Assembly: GCA_032622095.1 (NCBI GenBank)
Contig: CP136069.1
Span: 41,022,194 to 41,086,193, forward strand
Length of the DNA stretch: 64,000 nucleotides
Direction: 5' to 3'
Origin: Siphonodentalium dalli
Taxonomy: Eukaryota > Mollusca > Scaphopoda > Gadilida > Siphonodentaliidae
Part shown: positions 23,630 through 35,400 of the stretch, piece after piece
How the letters are laid out: every line of letters starts with the position of its first letter
Numbering within the stretch: the first letter of the stretch is position 1
Program-made: the position numbers and the translations under genes
The notes under the pieces: model-generated
Seen by the model: the letters and a program-made list of their open reading frames with translations, nothing else
What the model was told of the DNA's origin: nothing
Databases searched by the model: none

Positions 23630-24388
23630 TGATTTTGCACTTTCAACCATAAACTGTTGCATGGACTGAAGATTCAGACCCTATGTCAGTGACAAGTATA
23701 AGAAAAAGGGGCGCCGAAACAGTGGGCAAGTGCCCCTGTTACCCTCCACCTAGTGGGGCACAAAGTAGCTTTTTATCCTTTATAGATTGTCATGAAAACC
23801 TATATTAATATCAACAAACATTGTCCCCAGAGCAAAATATATAGATTCTGACAAAATTCAATATTTTTTGGCAAGCACACTATGTAAGTGTATGGCTTTC
23901 TCCATTCAAATGTAATACTTTATGATGCAAAACTATTAGAAACAATAATATACATGTCTAAATGCATGTTAGATCATATAGTGTTAACTTTAATACACAT
24001 TCTATGTTAGTGTGAAGCACTAGCCACTATGTGCACTGAAACCCAGTGGAAATTTTAAGCCATAAAATTGGATGATCTTACTTAAGATAAAATTACAAAG
24101 AATATATATAAATCAGGAGTGTTCTTGGCTTAGAAAGCATCTATGAAGTAGCAGTTATTTATAGCCTCAAAAATGTACATGGGCCACATATTTGAATTAA
24201 AAAGTTGCAACACACAACGTATCTGGATGTTGATAATACGGATACACATAAGTAATCAAGAATGGTATGATACTAAGAGAAACAATATCTAAGGATTTCC
24301 GGAATACTTAAGCGATGTTAGAATCCTACCAGAAGACAGACAGAAAAATAGATAATACAAGAGTATAAGAATTTGTATTGATTGGGTG
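23630..24388. other. No recognised feature
   Basis: Intergenic AT-rich sequence, with no exon-like frame or inverted repeat that I could support. The same holds for 21690-22588, 24889-25600 and the first 185 bases. Confidence 0.4.
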
Positions 24389-24498
24389 GAAATGTTCAGA
24401 TAATAAGTTCAACAAATGACTTATGGTTGTTTGTTGAACTTATTATCTAAACATTTCCTGAAGATCTATTTGTCAATGAGTATTTAGTATAGAGAAGG
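24389..24498 (-). mobile_element. Family G fragment abutting a family A MITE
   Basis: The hairpin and terminus (GTCAATGAGTATTTAGTATA...AGG) end in the TTAA that also begins the family A copy at 24503. Confidence 0.55.
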
Positions 24499-24502
24499 TT
24501 AA

Positions 24503-24884
24503 CCCTTTACCCAACAAACCGGCCAAATAAAGCTTCAACAGCCTAAAATATCTTCGGTCTGTCTCATTAGAACCATACAAATATGGATATCATTGGAACC
24601 GGCTCCTTGACCACATTGTGATAGTTACAGTTATGCCCTGTGCCAATGCATTCTCTTATATATGCGAGTCGACCATAGGTCGCCTCGCATATATAAGAGA
24701 ATGCATTGGCATAAAAAAAATCTTTTTTTAACACTTTTTACCATTTTTTCTTACATTCTTTAACAATTTTATAATTTTTAATGTGTTAAGCCAATGCATT
24801 CTCTTATATATGCGAGGCGACATATGGTCGACTCGCATATATAAGAGAATGCATTGGCACAGGGCCGTTCTGTTGGGTAAAGGG
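24503..24884 (+). mobile_element. Family A piggyBac-like MITE
   Basis: TTAA at 24499-24502 and 24885-24888 flanks a copy nearly identical to that at 190-573, with both hairpins. Its left TTAA is also the right TTAA of a family G fragment. Confidence 0.8.
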
Positions 24885-25619
24885 TTAAATAAAATGTAGG
24901 GCAAATAATAAATTGGGCAACGAAAATGAAACATCTCAAAAGTACAGAAAATTATGTTATCAGTAGAATACCGGCATTGACAAAATCATTGAAAATAATC
25001 ACTGTAAAAGTATGTGTTGATACTCCCTCTCCCCAATTATTATTGTGGCATTAATTAACAAATTATTCCTACTTACTGTGAATGGCTTTAAATTTTTTAG
25101 TATCAATTTTCGTGGTTCAGCCATTTATGACGTTTTCATGAGTTTGTAAATACGTGGACCCGCTGGTACTAACTGTCACCTCCAAACCCCCCCCCCCCCC
25201 CAATAATAACAATCAAATCCACATAATAGAAGTGCAGCCACCTCAGCGAGCTGTCGGAAATTGCGCATTTGCACTGACGACGTAAGTAGCATGTCACATG
25301 TCAAAGCTTTTGTTACAGACAATCAAGAATGTTAACAACGAGGTTTTATTACATAAGCCTACATAAGCTAGGTGAAAGTCACTCTCCTCTCAAAACAATA
25401 AATGCGAGAATGGGGATTATTTCACTGAAGCCAACATCTGATTGATCTGCACCATATAAAATATACTCCCAAATGGTCAACTACATAAGTTACCTCCCGC
25501 ATGACATATCTCAAAATGGCGACTGCGATAGTTTCGAAGATCATTTTTTCATGGAGTTTTTAATTTTGTGGTTATCAACAACCACAAACATTGGACCACC
25601 ACAAACGTTTAGAGTATGC

Positions 25620-25705
25620 TGAATTGGGCAAGCTTTCATTTACAGTACACTGAATCGGCCAAGCTCACGTTTACAGTACAATGAATTGGTCAAGCTCACG
25701 TTTGC
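25620..25705 (+). repeat. Short tandem repeat before a hAT element
   Basis: AAGCT-ACGTTTACAGTACA-TGAAT occurs about three times with a ~36-bp period; the hAT-like element begins in the last unit. Confidence 0.55.
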
Positions 25706-26090
25706 AGGGTCCGCGCTGGCCCAAAATTGACTTTTGCCAATTGCTTTGCCAAATGAAAATAACTTTTGCCAAATTCTTATAGAAGTTGTCAAAATGCTAT
25801 TAGTTTCTGCAACATTGAGTCTGATATTTCGACAATCGCTGTTTAAATGACTTTCGATATCGACAGGAAGCAGTTACTTATTAATAATTCTCGCCACTCC
25901 ATTGTGGTCTAATATAAAACAATAAAGGAATCACCGAAACAATAAAATTGCAGAAGGTTGCAACATCAAAAGGATTAGCTATGTATATTGTAAACACCAC
26001 AATACATACTGGTAATCCATCTAACAGTTGATGCTAATTCTATCAGATTAAATGCATCTTGATTGATGTGCTAACATTTCCTAGCCTTAA

Positions 26091-26161
26091 CCCTTTCAGT
26101 GCCAAGTCCGATTTTTGTATCAACCCATTATACAAAAATATCGGACTTGGCACTGAAAGGT
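26091..26161. mobile_element. 71-bp minimal family C MITE
   Basis: TTAA at 26087-26090 and 26162-26165. The copy is two inverted arms (CCCTTTCAGTGCCAAGTCC) with almost no middle. It is nested in the hAT-like element 25705-26346. Confidence 0.7.
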
Positions 26162-26304
26162 TTAACAAACACTGCCAATTGTAAAGGTTTCTCTAAATGA
26201 AGTGAGTGACCAATATTTTTCAACTTTCTTCTGCTTTCTTGAGGAATTAAAAAGTGACTTGCCAAAACTTTTGCCAAATGAAAATAGTTATGTTGTTTCT
26301 TAAT

Positions 26305-26310
26305 TTTAAT
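26305..26310 (-). terminator. Candidate ODR4 poly(A) signal inside a hAT element
   Basis: An ATTAAA hexamer on the minus strand lies about 100 bases after the ODR4 stop, within the hAT-like element 25705-26346. No AATAAA was seen nearer. Confidence 0.35.
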
Positions 26311-26409
26311 TATTTTTACATTTGGCAAAGGGCAGCGAAAACCCAGCATGTTTCCAATGTTGAGGGTGAACAGGAATGATCTATTATTTTGACTAAACAA
26401 TTTCAACTT

Positions 26410-26480
26410 TCACGTTCCCTCAGCATAGCAATAAGCAATAACAGCTGCTCCAAGCGCCACAGCCCCGCTAAACATTGCAC
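26410..26480 (-). CDS. ODR4: ODR4 terminal exon (membrane anchor and stop)
   Basis: The acceptor is ATAATTCCAG. The exon encodes AMFSGAVALGAAVIAYCYAE and then G-T-stop. This is a hydrophobic C-terminal helix, as expected for the ER-anchored tail of ODR-4. The stop TGA is at 26412-26410. Confidence 0.85.
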
Positions 26481-29400
26481 CTGGAATTATAAATAGAAAC
26501 AAGCAATATAAGAAAACCTTGAAATAGTGTGTCTGTCATTTGCAGAATGAGGTCCCCAGAGGGTGAATTTAGTGACCATATCCTGCAAGGCAGGCTAGTA
26601 TCAACAAATTCACCCTCTGGGGACCTCATTGTGCTCAGGCCTCAATAGCTATGGGAGACCTAGGATCAGACTGAAGTTCTCCAGTTGAAGTTGGTGATGT
26701 TCACCCATTAGACACCTCGATAATGCATTTTATCTTCTGCAAATTAGGGGAAAAAGAAACCAAACAAAATGTTAACTTGAGAGTATAGATACTTCCCCGA
26801 AGATGAGGCCTGAGAAGAATGAGGTCCCCAGAGGGTGAATTTGGTGTAATGCTAGCCCACCGTGCGGGATAGCATCATTTAATTCACTCTCTGGGGATCT
26901 CATTCTGTAAATGAGAGACACTATTTGCAGGCTTGAATATAAGTTACAGATGCTGAAGATGGCTGACAATGAAAGTCATGGCTTGAAGGTCATTAATCCT
27001 TTCATTACGGGAGCTGAGCTGGTGTAGCATTAAAGATCCTGTGCCAGTGCATTCTCCCATAGGGAGCCTCGACTATATAAGAGAATGAGCTGGCTTACAA
27101 GGTCAAGGTAATTATTGTTAGGCCAATGTATTCTTTTATATATGCAAATCGCAAATATATAAGAGAATGCATTGGCACAGAATCTTTAATGCTGCACCAG
27201 CAGTGTGTTAGTCATTTGCAGAATGAGGTCCACAGAGGGTGAACCCCCTTGTGGGATATCCGCACTAAATTCACCCTCTGGGGACCTCATTCTGCAAATG
27301 ACAGACACACTATTTGCAGACTTGAGCTAAACCATCAAACCAGTATTGCCAAACTTAACACCTGCAGTTATGTCACCGAGATACTTATTTTTCTATTTTT
27401 CAGTCCACATACAACCCTCAAAATCATGTACAGCTACCAAATGTAGGTGGATTCATTCAGATAAGTTCAGCAAACTGCAATGTTAAATCTTCCATGACTG
27501 GAGCTTCCTGAAATTTTTTGAAAACCCTGTGCCAAAGTATTCTCTTATATATGCGAGTCTCCCATAGGGAGCCACGCATATATAAAAAAAATACATTGGT
27601 CTAACAATATTTACCTTGACCTTGTAAGCCAGTGCATTCTCTTATATATGCAAAGCTCCCTATGGGGACTCACATATATAAGAGAATGCACTGGCACAGA
27701 ATCTTTAATGCTGCACCAGCGTGGCTCCCATCATGAAAGGGTTAATATGGCCATGTCAATTTAAGTATGGCTCAATATGAGTCATGTTGTCATTCTGGAA
27801 TAGGACAGTGATCCAGTTGATAGAGTTTTAGACTTCAATTGCTATGCATATATAATACGACATAATTCCAGAAGTGATATTATTAAGAGGTAGGATCTGC
27901 TATTTTGACTACTTAAACATAACCCTTTCATGAGGGGAGCTGCACTGGTGCAGCATCAAAGATCCTGTGCCAGTGCATTCCCTTATATATGCGAGTCTCC
28001 CATAGGGAGCCTTTCATATATAAGAGAATGCAACAGCCTAAAATATCTTCGGTCTGTCTCAATAGAACCATACAAATATGGAACCGGCTCCTTGACCACA
28101 TTGTGATAGTTACAGTTATGCCCTGTGCCAATGCATTCTCTTATATATGCGAGTCGACCTATGCATATATAAGAGAATGCATTGGCTATCTTTAACAATT
28201 TTATAATTTTTAATGTGTTAAGACAATGCATTCTCTTATATATGCGAGGCGACCTATGGTCGACTCGCATATATAAGAGAATGCATTGGCACAGGGCCCT
28301 TCTGTTGGGTAAAGGGTTAAACCATTACTCACCAATCCAGTACCCTATCGTATTTGATTTCTGAGGATACATATCACTTGAATTCTGTTTCACATTATCA
28401 TCAAGATTAGTTAGATAATCTTCAGCTGGAATATTATAAAAGTAGTAAATAAATGAAATATTAATGGTAAACTAATTATGAAATACATGTACATAATAAT
28501 AGCTTGGATCTCTAGATTCTTCTGTCATTGTCACTCATATCAATATCACACTTGATTTCCAGTTACTATATGTTTGACATAAACATGACTGAGTTTAGTG
28601 TGCCTGTCATTTGCAGAATGAGGTCCCCAGAGTGTGAATTTAGTGACGCTATCCTGCATAGCATCACCAAATTCACCCTCTTGGGACTTCATTCTGCATG
28701 GCCTCATCAGCAATGGGAGATTATAGACTCAGATTGAAGTTCCCAAATGGTGAATATTGTGATATACACCCATTGGGAACCTAGATTATGCAATGTGTCG
28801 TCTGCTAATTTGGGGATATAGAGAAACAGAATCTATGTGAAGAAGTTTCTATAGAAATTTGATAATAAAGAAACTTTCCAGAGAAGATGCGGCCTAAGCA
28901 GAATGAGGTATCCAGAGGGTGAATTTAGTAATGCTAGACCTCTATGGGATTGTGAAACTTTCCAGAGAAGATGAGGCCTAAGCAGAATGAGGTCCCCAAA
29001 GGGTGAATTTAGTGATACTAGACCGCTATGGGATTGTGAATTGCATTAATAATATCAGTAAAGGAGATTTGCGAGTAAGTTATGTATGCTTTGATGTATG
29101 GTAGTTTAATAGTTATATACCTGCAACTGTTTCAGACTCTGTATCAAGGTTTTCAGCAGCAATCTTGATATCGAGTAACTCCTCAATACGTTCCAGGACT
29201 TCATCTTCCTTCTCGTCTTGGAATTTATAATCACAGAAATGCAATGTCCTTCCGGGCTGACTATAAAACACCCTGATAGGTGTGTCATATATATCTGTAT
29301 CACCTGAGTAAATACAGAGAAGTAATTTCATTTATAAGTAGCAATAACTGAAATTTCGATCTGCAAAAAAAAATAGCCTGTAACTTCTGAGTCGAAAAGG

Positions 29401-32400
29401 GGTATATCTCGGAAAAATTGAATCAGTCCAAACGTACTTAACCTTTACCTACTATATAAATTCATTTGTGTATCCACTTACCAAATTTCAATCTTAGTCA
29501 ATGAACGAGAGGCCGATCACGATCGGCAGATGTTAACCCATCCCTTGGCGATAAAAATTTACTATGATCGGAATCATAAATGAGAGTTTTGGTTTTGAAT
29601 TATAGAGTATACTGTATGTACTATTATAGACAAATGTACATAACACAAATTATTGGAATGTATGGGTCACAGGCATTTATATAAGAGAATGCACTGGTAC
29701 ATAATATGTAATGCTAAACCACCACACCACAGCCTTGGGTTAAATGTGAAAGGTGTGACCTGAACATGGAATAATATAGCAGAGCGTCAACAAATCTCAG
29801 GAATTGTTTATGTTGAACACTGACCTCTCTATTAAACCAATATTAAACAATTATAATGACCTCAGACCATCTGAAGATATAACTCTGCAGCACAGATGTC
29901 CAAGTCTACTGCTAATATCACGTGATGTTTATTGTTGAATCTTTATTTTAAATTAGAAACCATAGCCTTCTTTATCAGATTATTTGCACATTGGCATAAG
30001 AGACATCAGAAAATGATATAGTCTTATCAATAGCTCCAAAGGAATGGCATGGAATTGGTGAATTTGATTTAATGTTGCTCCAAACAGATTTACCAGTACA
30101 TAACACAAGATTTTGGACCGATTTAAACACATTTGGTGTGGTGATTCGGGGTACCCTTGGCAGAGTTATAATGGTGTTTGTTTTTCAAATTTTCAAACTT
30201 AAAAAAATAATTGTTTTTAATTATTAAAAAAAAGGGACACATTGGGAATCTTTTTAATCAACTTGTATCATAATCATCAATATCTAAATGAAAACAAGTG
30301 GTCAATCCGGACATCACAATAAGTGTACCATACTATGGTATAGGTACACATAAAAATCAAAATAAATTAATGAATCAATAGGGGCAAAGAGGGTGTCAAA
30401 ATAAACCAATATAAAATGAGACATGGTATCAGACAGATGAAAGTATCAGGAATGTTGAGATGTGTTAATCTTTAACTACAGAAATCCATGCAAGTGAATG
30501 AGGAGAAACCTGGAGATATAACAGAAGAATGATTAATTGAAATTTCAAATGAGAACATCCCTACAAATGAATAATAGACTATTCCAATTAAAACATTAGA
30601 ACTGAATGGGACAGTCCATTGAATCATGATTGGGTTACAGCTTCACCACTATCATAGAGCTATGTTGTATATATAGTGGCTAAAAATAACTAATATTTCA
30701 ATAAGAGATAACTTCTGCAGTCTCTCATATTGCAGTTAAGCTGCATTATTGGTAGTTAATTGTAATCTACCTGGGTTATCAAAAACTCAAATCTGTTCAA
30801 TTCTTAGTTGAAAAAGGGCCATAAGTCTGGTATAACATATCAGATCTAACCCATATTCGAACTTGATCTGTATTTTGAGTTGAGAAACTCACATACAAAA
30901 TTTGGTTCCTATCAGTTGAAAAATTGTAGATTTATCGAAACATGCATGAATTCTATGTCAAAGGGCCATAACTCCATTAAAAAATATCGGATCAAACCCA
31001 TATTCGAACTCGATATGTATTTTGAGCAACCCGCATACCAAATTTGGTTACAGTCAGATGAATTTTTTTTTAGTTATGGCAGCATGAATTATAATTTGAA
31101 AAAGGGCCATAACTCTGTAACAAAATCTCGGATCAAACCCAAATTCGAACTCGATCTGTATTTTGAGCTGAGAAACCCATATATTGGTTTCGATCGGATA
31201 GAAAATGTTTGAGTTATCGCATTACTCGTAAAGTGTCTACGGACAGACAGACAGACAGACGAACGACGAGTGTTCAACCCGGGCAACGACACTATGTTTA
31301 CCATACTATGGTATGGGTAAACATAAAAACTATGAAATCAAAAGAAGATGAATGAGAAATATGTTTCCTTGGAATATGGACTAAATATTTAACCCCTTCA
31401 TGATGGGAGTTGAGCTGGTGCAGCATTAAATATTCTGTGCCAGTGAATTCTCTTCTACATGCGAGTCTCCCATAGAGGGCCTCGCACATGTAAAAGAATG
31501 CACTGGCTTACAAGGTCAAGGTAAATATTGTTAGGCCAATGCATTCTCTTAAATACAGTGAAACCTCTCCAATCTGGACCCTCTACAATCCGAATCCCTC
31601 TTCATTCCAAACGAATTGTCTAGGTCCCGAATTTACCCAAGTGCATTGTCACTAATGATTACCTCTGTAATCCGAAACCTCTGTACTCCGAATACCAGAC
31701 GGCTTTATTAGTCCATAAGTGAACAAATACACTACTAGTAATGTTTACCTCCAAAATCCGAACGTTGAAAGTGATGGAAGAGACCGAAAGCAATCAGTTA
31801 AAAGGTAATGATGTGAACGTTTCCGTTTTTGAGTTGACCTGTGTGTGACATCGATCAGTGTCACAATTAGTTACAAACGGACGAAGTGTTCTTGGTAAAT
31901 TAATCATATTTAATTACAAATTAAAACGAATATAATGCCTGAAAATAAAAAGATACGGCCGTATTTATATTTAATTTTATTCTAAATAAATTCCAAAAGG
32001 CAAACACACGTGCACACAGGTAATGTACTTTCGTACTATTGAATAAGCGTACCAATTTAATTAGCAGTCTTTTGTCTCGGCGAAGCTTTGAAAGGGATTA
32101 AAACAACAGGTGTCCAATTTGATACGCCTAAACCAGGTGTTACTGTACTGCACCAACTTCAGATACACATAGATACATGTTTGCTTATTTCACAAATTGA
32201 TTGAACAATGGTGACTTCACAGCTAATTAGAGCAGCGACACGTTGTTTTTACATCAGTTATTGCACTGGAAAGGACTCTTTGTTTTTAAAACAATTGTCC
32301 AAACTAAACACTAATTAGCTAAAAGTACATGATGGTGGTTTATTGTCACGATCATAGTTTTAATCAACTTATCACAATTAATGAGCCGTCGGGAAAACGA

Positions 32401-35400
32401 CAGCCCAGAGTTGACATCTACCGTCAACAACATTTTCAAAAACCGCGAATCACCGTAAAATGTATCGTTTCGTGTGTCCAGGTTTATCTGTACATATATT
32501 TGATGTCTTATTATAACATGTTTATCTATTGCAATTTGTTTTTTGTTAAATTTTGTAGTTTATTGAATAAAGTTTAATTAATCAGTACCGAGGTGTTCGG
32601 GTCACGATAACTCTTACCGACAGCGGCAATATATTCTGATGGTTATGCGATTTTCTGTAAACCGAACACCTCTCTAAACCAAACAGAAGGGCCGATCCGA
32701 AGGGTGTTCAGTTTAGAGAGGTTTTACTGTATGCAAGGCGCCCTATGGGCAACTTGCATATTTAAGAGACTGCATTGGCACAGGGTTTTCGCAAAATTTC
32801 AGGAAACTCCAGTCATGAAAGGGCTAAGATGCAGTAAAACCTAATCTGCAACTCATTTTAATCTACGACTCAAATTTATGTGCAAATTTTTCTTTTTATT
32901 TTGAATTTATGTGCAAATTTTCTTTTTACTTTGATACAATGAATTTATGTGACAATTCAGCTCTGATCTTTAGACTTAGTAATATTTTAATGTTGCCATT
33001 TTAAATGAATTTAGCCAACCTTGCGGGATAGCGTCATAAATTTATCCTCTTGGGACCTTATTCTGTAAATGACAGACACACTATTTGCAGGCTTGGTAAC
33101 ATTTGCCTCAACCATGAACAGTAACTATAAAATGAAAGCATCATCACCCATGACAGGACAAGACAAGCCCTGTCTCTTTCTGACTAAACTTTGTTTGTAT
33201 TTTTTTAACCCTTTCAGTGCCAAGTCTGATTTTTGTATCAACCCATATTTCCTTGATCATTTTTCAAATTTATTGATTATAATAATGTGATACATTGATG
33301 GAAAGAGCTCTAAGAGTGACACATGTGTGAATACAGCACTTGTGCCAACGTGGAAGGATATATCTCGAGGCTTTGCTTGCACTTGTGGCCCATCAACAAA
33401 CCCATTTGAACACTTGTGTCATTCTTTGTATATCCTGATAAAATGCCATCTTACAACTAGTAGTTGATAGAGAATTTTATTTTCAAATTAAAATTTGATA
33501 TATTTCTGAATTTGTTTTGGTTTTTAGGTCTGAATAGTAGCAAACTTTAGACCAAAATTGACCTGAGGGGAGGGGGGTTAACAATGTAGTGCCTACCAGC
33601 ATCGCTCTCAACAACTTCCAAGTCCTCACACAGCAGTACACATCGAGACCACAGACTCCGAACAAGATCTTGCTTTATTGCCTAGAAAAGCAAGAAAATA
33701 AGACATCTGTGGATCTCATTCTGCATGGACTCATCTGCTGTGGCAGACCTATACACAGTTTTAAGTTCTCAGATATTAATGTGCATCCATTGGGCACCCA
33801 TTGGGCACCTGGATAATGAATTGTGTCATCTGCCAATTTGGAGAAAGTATTAAAACTAAAAAAAAAAAAATCTTTCTAAAGAAACTAAAAATATGGTTAA
33901 TTTGGTAATAAAGATACTTTCAAGAGAAGATGAGGCCTAAGCAGAATAAGGTTCCCAGAGGGTGAATTTAGTGATGATAGCCTGCTGTGCAGGGTAGCAT
34001 CGCTAAATTCACCCTCTGGGGACCTCATTCTGCAAATGTCTTGTCCTGGTTGCATCAGGCCTTAATATTCCCCTCAACTCACAGCTTTTACTGATGTCCC
34101 CAAATTATGGAAATGTCCCCTAATTAGAAGGCACATTTGACAAAATATCACTGCAAAATCACCCTTTTTATGACCTGTTTGTGTGTGTATATTGCTTCAT
34201 ATGACCACAACAAATCAACTTTCTAACTTTTTTTCAGGTTTACATATACATGTAGTTAAGATTAAATTAAATTTTAATTGGAAATACCCATAATCAGTGT
34301 GTTGGTGGACTGCTTAGTGAACTTTCAAGCACCATACATCTATACAATGGCTTTGTTGATGTCAAATGATCCAATATTCCCAAGTGGTCAATAAATGTCA
34401 CATTGTGACCTACATAAGGCCAAAAGGAAGAATACCTGAGTTTAGGGTAACATGAGGGAAAAAAACAGGGGCGGGCGGTACTTCATTTTATTTTATTTTT
34501 TCATTTTATTTTTCATGGGGAATAGTTTTTAAGTATTCGTGCCTTCTAATCGTCTGCCAGTGTCACTCGTATAAAGCTTGGGCAAGTCATTGTCACACTA
34601 ATCAATGTCATGGTAGCTTTAATCAGTTTAATGGTGTTACAGAAGTTCAATGACATGTATACAGCATGATATTATATATAGAATAAGTGTCTAGTGTTGG
34701 AAATTAAACGGTTTATGTTCACGCTGAAGCTCGGATATTACAGGCCAAATCCTACGAGTGGACATATTACTGTTCAATTTCCCACACAAGACACTTATAA
34801 TATTTTGTTTATCCACCGACTCGAATACTAAGAAATTTTGCGAAATATTCAACTCAGAAGGTGAATTTAACACGAGTTCCTCCATTGGAAATGGCACATA
34901 CAAGTACATGGGGCAACGCCAATGTGACAAAAGTGTCAGAATTATTTTTAATCTGACATTTTATTACTATGTCCTTTTCTGTCAGTTCAGAATCCGTGTG
35001 GTACCGGTTCACGCATGACAACATATCTGTGCTATAGTTGACAGGCGCCATGATGTTTCTATTCTGATTCATATGAACGCATTTGTGAAGTTTAATAGCT
35101 AAAACGCAGGATCTATCCGCACACAGAAGTGTTTCCGCCATATTCAATCGACCATGTGCAATCGGCAAAATATCCGGTTAGTTTCGATTTGCTAGTTAAT
35201 ACATATTCCGGCCCAAGTATCGCGTGTTTTCTGGTTTCCGCTTTCGAGAAATCGGCGAGGTTTGCCGAACAATGACGAAGGAATACGAATATACTACAAC
35301 AATGGTGGCACTTCCGTTTTTCGTGAATTGACGATATTTGCAAGGAAATGGTCTACTTGTTTAAGCTAATTCTGTAGTCGCGAATTCCTAATTACAAAAA

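Larger units (their letters stand above)
25705..26346. mobile_element. hAT-like MITE with TTTGCCAAAT subterminal repeats
   Basis: Ends are CAGGGTCCGCGCTGG and a diverged complement ending AAAACCCAG. Flanks CACGTTTG and CATGTTTC agree at 6 of 8 bases. Subterminal TTTGCCAAATGAAAATA occurs at both ends. It holds the 71-bp family C MITE. Confidence 0.65.

Noticed and set aside
30880-31212. 110-codon open frame
   Set aside because: It lies wholly in family H repeats and repeats its own phrases; similar frames occur in the other H copies.
31238-31262. GACA tract as a functional site
   Set aside because: It is a simple microsatellite within family H copies, as at 45181-45243 and 46411-46453.
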